This document shows positions 5,612-11,229 of a stretch of 13,836 bases of DNA, piece by piece. Below the pieces are notes generated by a model. It was not told the DNA's origin. It ran no database searches and saw only the letters and a list, made by a program, of their open reading frames with translations. The stretch lies in contig JAJYJD010000073.1 of NCBI GenBank assembly GCA_021789755.1, forward strand, positions 1 to 13,836, in the 5' to 3' direction. Within the stretch, counting starts at the first letter, position 1; the number at the start of each line of letters is the position of its first letter. A program made the translations under genes and the position numbers. The stretch is from Bacteroidota bacterium. GTDB taxonomy: Bacteria; Bacteroidota; Ignavibacteria; Kryptoniales; JAKASW01.

Positions 5612-8017
5612 TCAGTTGTCTTGCGGGTTTTGACCGGGCACCTTGTTCTCTTTATAATTATTGAAGTTATACCTGAGATTCAACATAACCATAGGAGCCC
5701 GTCTATAAAAGTAGTTATAGTCATAAAAACCGACTCCCTGTGAAGTGAACTCGCGCCTTCCGGTGCTCAGCAGGTCATTGATTTGCAGTGTCAATGACAG
5801 AGTCTTCTGAATTATGTCCTGCCTCACCGCGAGGTCGGTCGTGAAGAATCCTCCCCACGTTCCTTGCGCGGTGACAGAGGGGCTGTGGTATCTGGCATTC
5901 AGCTGAACTTCGGTTGAATGGCTGATTGTGAACGTATTGTTGGTCTTAATGCTCCAATCGAAACTTTCTCTCGCGAAGGACGCGTTGCTCACTGCACCGC
6001 TGATCCTATAATCGTAAAGATTCCCCATAAAATTGAGTTCCCAAATTTTAACCGGGTTGAACAAGATGCTGAATTCATACCCGGGGGAGTAATCATTTCC
6101 GACATTTGCCACGGATGTCAACGTCACGTTCTCTGCATAAACTGAATTTATGTCTTCGATTTTATCCTGAGTAAAGCGATAGTATAGATCGTTTGAGAAG
6201 AGAGCCTTTCCCAAAAAAGTCTGTACGCCCATCTCAAAGGAGTTGATCAGCTCCGGCTTAAGCAAAGGGTTTCCTATATGGACGGTGTTCGCATCGAACC
6301 ATGAATAGTAGGGTTCGAGATCTCCGCCGTCGGGTCTTTCAATCCTCCTTGTATAGCTGGCCATCATCTGAGTTCCCCCGGCGAAGCTGTAGGACGAACT
6401 AATCGAAGGGAAATAATCCCACCTGCTGAAAGAAAAGCGCTGGTTGGTATCGGCCTGCGCTACAAGCTGGTAGGTATACTCCGTGCGAAATCCGACTTGG
6501 ACTTCCAGGCTGTCCCATCTATTTGAGAACATCGAATAAGCTGCGAAGCGGGCCCGCTGGAAATTATTCGTGTGGCTGAATGGGGATTGAAAATCGTAAT
6601 TGCCGGTGGTTGAATCGAAACTGTATAGTCTATTTATATCCTGGTAAGTCCTGTCGAAGAATTCTGAGCCAGCAGAAAATTGTTCCGATTTATTAATCGG
6701 CAGTGTATAATCGATGTTCCCGCGCAGCTCGTTCTGCGGGCCTAATTCCGTAGTCTGAGTGCCGTTGAGCGTACTGTTGCCCTGCGTGGCGGTGCTGATC
6801 CCGGATTCGTCTGAATTATTATGCCTGTAGGACAGGTAGCCGGTGATCTGATTGCCGTTGCGGCCGAAGTCGTGAAGGTAGTTGGCATTCAACTCATAGT
6901 ATGTGCCATAGTGGTTGAAATTATGGTCGTTCAGAAAAACGATTTGCTGCGGCTGAGAATCGGAAGATTGGATTGTATTTAACGACGAGTAATGGTGGAA
7001 GGCTCTCCCGCCGTATCGTCCGCCGAAAGATAAATTATCGTTTTGACTTAAGTTAAACCCGATTCCTCCTCTGACCCCCGAGAGGATGCGCTGCCAGAGT
7101 ACATTTCCATTGGAATTGAAATCGGACGTGTTTCCTCCGGTGATGAATTGTTTCACCTGCTGGTTGGTGCCGGGGAAGGTGCGGCGGTTGAAGTCGGCGC
7201 CGAAGTTGTAGCCCACAAAAGGGGTTTTATACTGTAAGAGGAAATTTGCTCCGTATTTATCGTCCAGGCCGCCGGTTAGATTTACAATGCCGCTGAAACC
7301 GAGATCTGAATTCTTCCTGAGAATTATGTTGATGATTCCGGCAGCGCCGCTCGCATCATACTTTGCCGAAGGGTTCGTCATTATTTCAATACTCTGGATT
7401 GAACTGGCGGGAATCTGTTGCAGAGCATCCTGCGCGCTCATCACCGAAGGGCGACCGTCAATAAGAACCTGGAAATTTGTACTGCCTCTCAGACTGACAT
7501 TCCCGTTAATGTCGACGCTTATCGAGGGAACGTTTTCAAGAACATCAGCCGCGGTGCCGGCTAAAGCCGTTTTAATCTGGTTTACATCTATTACCTGTTT
7601 ATCGAGCTGGTATGATATAGGCGACCTTTTTCCTTCCGCAACAACTGTCGGAAGATTTATGGCTGACGGCCGGAGATAGATTGCACCCGAGTTCAGGCTG
7701 CGGCGTGACTCCGAAAGAGTCAGCCCCGGAATCACTTTCACGGCGTACCCGATAACCTGCACGCGAAGAAAGTAATTCCCGGCCTTGAGACCTGTCAATT
7801 TGAACATGCCGGCCTTGTCGGTCACGGCGCCGCTTACCTGCGTGCTATCCTTCCCAGTAAAGAGGATTACGTTTGCAAACTCGACGGGATGCTTTGTATC
7901 CTGATCTAGGACACGTCCCGTTATTGTGCCGTTATACGGTGCGGCGATCGTACGCTGACCGTAGCCGGGGACATTAAGGATTAAAACAGTAAATACTATG
8001 AAGGCTTTTTCTAACAT
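5612..8017 (-). CDS. TonB-dependent-receptor-like outer-membrane protein
   Basis: This protein has 801 residues from the ATG at 8017. The signal peptide is about residues 1-20 (MLEKAFIVFTVLIL... ending GYGQ). A carboxypeptidase-regulatory-like (CarboxypepD_reg) domain covers about 28-116 (GTITGRVLDQDTKHPVEFANV, GLKAGNYFLRV). A plug domain covers about 120-236, with VSLRGSTNFQVLIDGRPS, then IEIMTNPSAKYDASGAAG and IINIIL. The remaining 560 residues form a beta-barrel of the OMP_b-brl_3 type and end with LNLRYNFNNYKENK and a short hydrophilic tail. Such proteins import or bind large ligands at the outer membrane, driven by TonB/ExbBD. No clear TonB box was recognised, which is common in this subgroup. 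The substrate cannot be inferred: no adjacent SusD-like, siderophore or peptidase gene. The frame extends to a GTG at 8122, but the 35 extra residues do not look like a signal peptide. The ATG at 8017 with GGAG 5 nt upstream starts a proper one. Confidence 0.9.
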   Translation of the reverse strand: MLEKAFIVFTVLILNVPGYGQRTIAAPYNGTITGRVLDQDTKHPVEFANVILFTGKDSTQVSGAVTDKAGMFKLTGLKAGNYFLRVQVIGYAVKVIPGLTLSESRRSLNSGAIYLRPSAINLPTVVAEGKRSPISYQLDKQVIDVNQIKTALAGTAADVLENVPSISVDINGNVSLRGSTNFQVLIDGRPSVMSAQDALQQIPASSIQSIEIMTNPSAKYDASGAAGIINIILRKNSDLGFSGIVNLTGGLDDKYGANFLLQYKTPFVGYNFGADFNRRTFPGTNQQVKQFITGGNTSDFNSNGNVLWQRILSGVRGGIGFNLSQNDNLSFGGRYGGRAFHHYSSLNTIQSSDSQPQQIVFLNDHNFNHYGTYYELNANYLHDFGRNGNQITGYLSYRHNNSDESGISTATQGNSTLNGTQTTELGPQNELRGNIDYTLPINKSEQFSAGSEFFDRTYQDINRLYSFDSTTGNYDFQSPFSHTNNFQRARFAAYSMFSNRWDSLEVQVGFRTEYTYQLVAQADTNQRFSFSRWDYFPSISSSYSFAGGTQMMASYTRRIERPDGGDLEPYYSWFDANTVHIGNPLLKPELINSFEMGVQTFLGKALFSNDLYYRFTQDKIEDINSVYAENVTLTSVANVGNDYSPGYEFSILFNPVKIWELNFMGNLYDYRISGAVSNASFARESFDWSIKTNNTFTISHSTEVQLNARYHSPSVTAQGTWGGFFTTDLAVRQDIIQKTLSLTLQINDLLSTGRREFTSQGVGFYDYNYFYRRAPMVMLNLRYNFNNYKENKVPGQNPQDN

Positions 8018-8026
8018 CGATGCTCC
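8018..8026 (-). promoter_or_regulatory. Shine-Dalgarno fixing the receptor start
   Basis: On the minus strand GGAG (8026-8023) is followed by CATCG and then the ATG at 8017. A 5-nt spacing and an immediate signal peptide make this the preferred start over the in-frame GTG at 8122. Confidence 0.65.
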
Positions 8027-8272
8027 GGATTTCACGCCGCCTAATCTGAAAGTTGGGTCGGAAATAATCGCCCCGGGTCTTACGTGTGAAAAGACTGTGA
8101 CTGCCCTAATGGAATCTACCACGGCAAGCCCTTCCGATTAACCCAGGTATATAACAATACGAATTCCAATCTAGCCCATGGAGATGAAAACGAGATGAAG
8201 GACGGAGGGTATTTGGGCCATTGGGTGGGCACCGTCACTCACCTTCGGATTATCCTGCTTCTAAAGTGTCCC

Positions 8273-8284
8273 TGAAGTTCTTCA
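8273..8284. promoter_or_regulatory. 12-bp dyad upstream of the efflux/PepSY locus
   Basis: TGAAG-TT-CTTCA has perfect 5-bp arms around a 2-bp centre, 57 bp before the PepSY ATG and just upstream of the weak promoter-like elements at 8291-8318. The size and position fit a dimeric regulator site, but no regulator gene is in view and a 5-bp arm match can occur by chance. Confidence 0.25.
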
Positions 8285-8332
8285 CGCCCATTTCATTGTG
8301 CGCTGCTAACTTTATAGCGAACAAATAATTAT

Positions 8333-8337
8333 GGAGG
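8333..8337 (+). promoter_or_regulatory. strong Shine-Dalgarno of the PepSY gene
   Basis: GGAGG lies 4 nt before the ATG at 8342. It is the strongest ribosome-binding site in the window, and contrasts with the absent or weak ones before tolC-like and propeller genes. Confidence 0.8.
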
Positions 8338-8341
8338 ATTT

Positions 8342-8893
8342 ATGAAATTCAAAATGCTTTTAACTCTGGCCGTGGCGTTGAGTGTTCCGCTTCTTGCTCA
8401 ATCGCAATCGAAGCCGAAGGTCTCTAAAGCTCAAGCGGAACAAGCTGCGCTCGCGCAAGTGAAAGGCGGCCAGGTGCTGAGCGGCGAATACGAGCACGAG
8501 GCCGGGAAACACATCTGGTCATTCGATATCAAGTCCGGAGATCAGATCAAAGAGGTCTGGGTCGACCCGGTTTCCGGGATGGTTATCAAGGTTTCCACGG
8601 AAACAAAGTCGAATGAGAAGAAAGAAAAGGCGGAGGACATGAAGTCGGCCAAGGTCACGAAGGCCGAAGCTGAGAAGATCGCCCTTGAAGCCGTTCCGGG
8701 AGGAAAGGTGATGGAATCTGAACTTGAGCACGAATCCGGAAAATTCATCTGGTCGCTGGATGTGAAATCGGGCAAAGAGACAAAAGAAGTCTGGATTGAT
8801 CCTCAGACCGGCAAGGTCGTGAAGGTTACGACCGAGAGCGCCAAGGAAGAGAAGAGCGAGAAAAAATTGGAGACGGGTAGTAAGAAACATTGA
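8342..8893 (+). CDS. secreted protein with two tandem PepSY domains
   Basis: This protein has 183 residues. The signal peptide is residues 1-20 (MKFKMLLTLAVALSVPLLAQ). Two near-identical modules follow at residues 27-87 and 105-165, offset by exactly 78 residues. Each has V-S/T-K-A-x-AE, a G-G turn, EHE-x-GK-x-IWS, a D-I/V-KSG turn, KEVW-V/I-DP and a final KV-S/T-TE strand. The DP-x-(S/T)-G-x-V-(I/V)-K-V signature is that of PepSY, a small periplasmic domain known in peptidase propeptides, YpeB and various metal- or redox-linked membrane proteins. The linker and tail are very Lys/Glu-rich. Its exact function is unknown; an inhibitory, chaperone-like or ligand-binding role is plausible. It is the first gene before the TolC/MFP/RND set on the same strand, with an 86-bp gap that contains a strong hairpin, so it may be made in excess of the pump. 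Confidence 0.9.
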   Translation: MKFKMLLTLAVALSVPLLAQSQSKPKVSKAQAEQAALAQVKGGQVLSGEYEHEAGKHIWSFDIKSGDQIKEVWVDPVSGMVIKVSTETKSNEKKEKAEDMKSAKVTKAEAEKIALEAVPGGKVMESELEHESGKFIWSLDVKSGKETKEVWIDPQTGKVVKVTTESAKEEKSEKKLETGSKKH

Positions 8894-8909
8894 ACATTGG
8901 CTAAATTAA

Positions 8910-8940
8910 GAGAGTGGGCGGCTCCATGAGTCGCCCTCTC
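8910..8940 (+). terminator. strong stem-loop between the PepSY gene and the efflux genes
   Basis: GAGA (8910-8913), a 2-nt bulge, GGGCG, G and CTC pair with GAG, T, CGCCC and TCTC (8928-8940) around a 3-nt loop CAT. This gives 13 pairs including one G-T wobble. It lies 17 nt past the PepSY stop. The downstream bases AAGTTCTCATCCTTCTC are pyrimidine-rich but have no uninterrupted T-run, so it may act as a leaky terminator/attenuator or as a 3'-end stabiliser of the PepSY message. Confidence 0.5.
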
Positions 8941-8979
8941 AAGTTCTCATCCTTCTCATTTATTGAATGAAACAGAAAA

Positions 8980-10254
8980 ATGAAATTCAAACAGTTACTA
9001 GGGGCATTGTTTGTAATATGCGCGCTCTTGCCGGCGACAGAGGTGCGCGCGCAAGTAAAGCCGCTGTCACTTTCTGACTATTTAAAGGCGGCATTACAGC
9101 ACAATCCGCTTCTTGGGTCAGCTGAGCAGGCAATGGCCTCCGCCAAATACGGCAGCGAAGCCATACGCAAGAGTTACTATCCGCAGATAGGGATTGGCTC
9201 CCATCTAATCGTCGCACCGGGATATGATCCCGCGATAACAAATGGAGGCGAGTTCGGCGCTCAGATCAGCGGCTCCTACACAATTTATGACGGGGGCGCG
9301 AGGTCGTACGAGATTCAGAAGGGTGGAGTAGCTGTCCAACAGGGATCGTTCAATCAGGCTCGTGTAAAGGCCGACGTGATATATTCCGTGTCGACGGCTT
9401 TCATTGCCGCGGTGAAGGAGAAAAGGGAGCTGGACGTGGTGGAAGAAGGGCGGAAGCTTCTTGATGATTATCTTCAGCTGGTAAAGCAGCTCCACGCGTC
9501 GGGCCAGGGGAGCGAGACCGACGTACTGAAGACCACCGTGGATCTTAACAACGAGTCGATAGATATAAATGCCCGCAAGATCACGTACGCCAATGCCCTG
9601 CTTTCGCTTGCCCAGGCGGCGGGTATCCCCTCGAGTGAGGTCGACAATGTCGACACAAGCTCGGTATCCATATCTTACGACACAACCTTTCGCGCGGAGC
9701 AGAGTGTTGACCTTCAATCTCAAGCGCTCGTGCTCAAGCAGGCGAATCTTGAGGCCCAGATAGCCGATTCCAAGCTGAGACCGACGGTCTCAGTCGGAGC
9801 CGACGCGGGAGCGCTGACCTCACTCCCGAACATCGCGCCGGGACTGCCGAATGTGTTTGGCGCCTCAGTGGGTATCTCCGTCTCCGTTCCGGTTTTCACG
9901 CTCGGTTCGCTCGAGGACAGTTACAAAGCCTCGAAGGCGAACGCCGAGAGCATCTCTCTTCAAAATGACTTCGCGCGCAGCTCGCTCGATCGTGATTTCG
10001 AGGCAACCAGGAACGATATCGCCAGAGCCGGATCCGAGATTGAAGCTTTGAAAGACAACCTCGTCGTCGCTGAGCAGAATTATCTCCTTTCAAAAGCGAG
10101 GTACGCCGGCGGGAGCGGGCTCAGTATTGAAGTCCTCTCTGCAATCCAAATGGTCAACCAGATCAGGCTGGCGATAGAAGAAACAAGAGCCCAGATGGAA
10201 ATAAGTATCTTGAAATTGAACAGGCTTAACTATTCGGGAGCTTACCAGGAATGA
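8980..10254 (+). CDS. TolC-family outer-membrane efflux protein
   Basis: This protein has 424 residues, a normal length for the family. The signal peptide is residues 1-25 (MKFKQLLGALFVICALLP, cleavage after VRAQ or nearby). The mature start LSLSDYLKAALQHNPLLGSAEQAMASAKYG is the classic OEP opening. Two homologous halves follow, each with long amphipathic helices and short barrel strands: YYPQIGIGSHL and GAQISGSYTIYDGG in the first, LRPTVSVGADAGA and GASVGISVSVPVF in the second. The trimer makes an outer-membrane barrel continued by an alpha-helical tunnel that docks to the fusion protein. The stop overlaps the next start by 4 bp (ATGA), indicating translational coupling. No Shine-Dalgarno is visible before the ATG; the leader is A-rich. 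Confidence 0.92.
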   Translation: MKFKQLLGALFVICALLPATEVRAQVKPLSLSDYLKAALQHNPLLGSAEQAMASAKYGSEAIRKSYYPQIGIGSHLIVAPGYDPAITNGGEFGAQISGSYTIYDGGARSYEIQKGGVAVQQGSFNQARVKADVIYSVSTAFIAAVKEKRELDVVEEGRKLLDDYLQLVKQLHASGQGSETDVLKTTVDLNNESIDINARKITYANALLSLAQAAGIPSSEVDNVDTSSVSISYDTTFRAEQSVDLQSQALVLKQANLEAQIADSKLRPTVSVGADAGALTSLPNIAPGLPNVFGASVGISVSVPVFTLGSLEDSYKASKANAESISLQNDFARSSLDRDFEATRNDIARAGSEIEALKDNLVVAEQNYLLSKARYAGGSGLSIEVLSAIQMVNQIRLAIEETRAQMEISILKLNRLNYSGAYQE

Positions 10255-11225
10255 CAAAGCATCTCTCATTTGTAATCGCATCGCTTTTGCTTTCAGGAAT
10301 TCTTTTCGGGTGCAGTTCGAAAACTGATGACACCGCCGAAGTCAAGCCGCGCGCAACCGTGAAAGTCGCAACCGCTTACCTTGGGGACATCAACAATACG
10401 GTGTCGGCAACCGGCTCGTTCGAAGTCTTGCGTGACGAGAAAGTCAAGTCAACCATTCCCGGCAAGATTAAAAAGGTGTTCGTGCTGGAAGGTGACGTGG
10501 TTCGCAAGCGACAGGTCATCGCCACCGTTATCTCGCAGGAATCGAATGCCGCCATCGCAGGAGCCGACGAGCTGCTGGCTCAGGCGACAACCCCGGCTGA
10601 GAAGAAGCAAGCTGAGGACGCGCTGCGTCTGGCCGAAAGCACAGCGGCCGTCGCGACTATCACCGCGCCTTTCTCGGGGGCGATCATACACAGGTTCGTC
10701 ACCGAAGGGGAGCTTGTGAATCAGGGAACGGACCTTGTCGAGATGGTCGACCTCAGCAGCGAATACTTCGTCGCCAACGTACCTATAAATTATGTCTCAG
10801 CGATCAGGCCCGGTCAGTTCGTTGTCGTGACGGTTCCGGGGATGAACATACCGCCCGTCCGCGGGGTTGTTCAGGCAATCAACCCGGCTACGGATCCGAA
10901 CAGCCAGAGCATCCAGGTGAGGATAAGCCTTCAGGCGATTCCTGCGCTGGTCACGGCCGGGACATTCGGAAATGTTCAAATAAGGGTCGGCGAGGCGAAG
11001 TCCGTCGTTCTTGTGCCGAAGCAGGCGGTCTATCATAACGATGAGGTCAACCAGTATTTCGTTTGGCGGATACAGGGTGATTCGATCGCGCTTCTGACGC
11101 AGGTAAACGTCGGACTTTCGGATTCGTCGCGCTTCGAGATAACATCCGGCATCAGGCCGGGTGATGTCGTTGCCACCGTCGGCGGATATGGACTCCCGGA
11201 TTCGACAGATGTGAAAGTCGAGTAG
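10251..11225 (+). CDS. RND efflux periplasmic adaptor (HlyD/membrane-fusion family), lipoprotein
   Basis: This protein has 324 residues. A lipoprotein signal peptide ends in ILFGC (lipobox, Cys21), so it should be tethered to the inner membrane by a lipid. A barrel-sandwich (biotinyl-lipoyl-like) domain is split between residues 60-97 (STIPGKIKKVFVLEGDVVRKRQVIATV) and 134-168 (ATITAPFSGAIIHRFVTEGELVNQGTDLVEM). Between them lies a short helical hairpin (about 98-133) of only some 35 residues. A beta-barrel domain (about 170-250) and a membrane-proximal domain (about 252-324, VVLVPKQAVY, GIRPGDVVATVGGYGL) complete the adaptor. It links the permease to the TolC-like channel. Its start overlaps the TolC-like gene by ATGA, with GGGAG 10 nt upstream, and the permease follows 4 bp after its stop. 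Substrate unknown. Confidence 0.93.
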   Translation: MTKHLSFVIASLLLSGILFGCSSKTDDTAEVKPRATVKVATAYLGDINNTVSATGSFEVLRDEKVKSTIPGKIKKVFVLEGDVVRKRQVIATVISQESNAAIAGADELLAQATTPAEKKQAEDALRLAESTAAVATITAPFSGAIIHRFVTEGELVNQGTDLVEMVDLSSEYFVANVPINYVSAIRPGQFVVVTVPGMNIPPVRGVVQAINPATDPNSQSIQVRISLQAIPALVTAGTFGNVQIRVGEAKSVVLVPKQAVYHNDEVNQYFVWRIQGDSIALLTQVNVGLSDSSRFEITSGIRPGDVVATVGGYGLPDSTDVKVE

Positions 11226-11229
11226 CCCG

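Larger units (their letters stand above)
8018..8341. other. 324-bp divergent intergenic region
   Basis: No convincing gene lies between the receptor start (8017, minus) and the PepSY gene (8342, plus). It should hold promoters for both directions. An AT-rich patch at about 8143-8160 is a plausible promoter zone for the receptor. For the plus strand, TTTCAT (8291-8296), a 16-bp spacer and TATAGC (8313-8318) is a weak sigma-70-like pair. TAACTTTA at 8307-8314 is one mismatch from the Bacteroidota TAnnTTTG box, but without a fitting -33 element. Only the 12-bp dyad at 8273-8284 stands out otherwise. Confidence 0.5.

Noticed and set aside
9205..9723. 172-codon minus-strand frame opposite the TolC-like gene
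   Set aside because: It is a mirror frame of a clear TolC-family gene, with no motif or initiation signal of its own.
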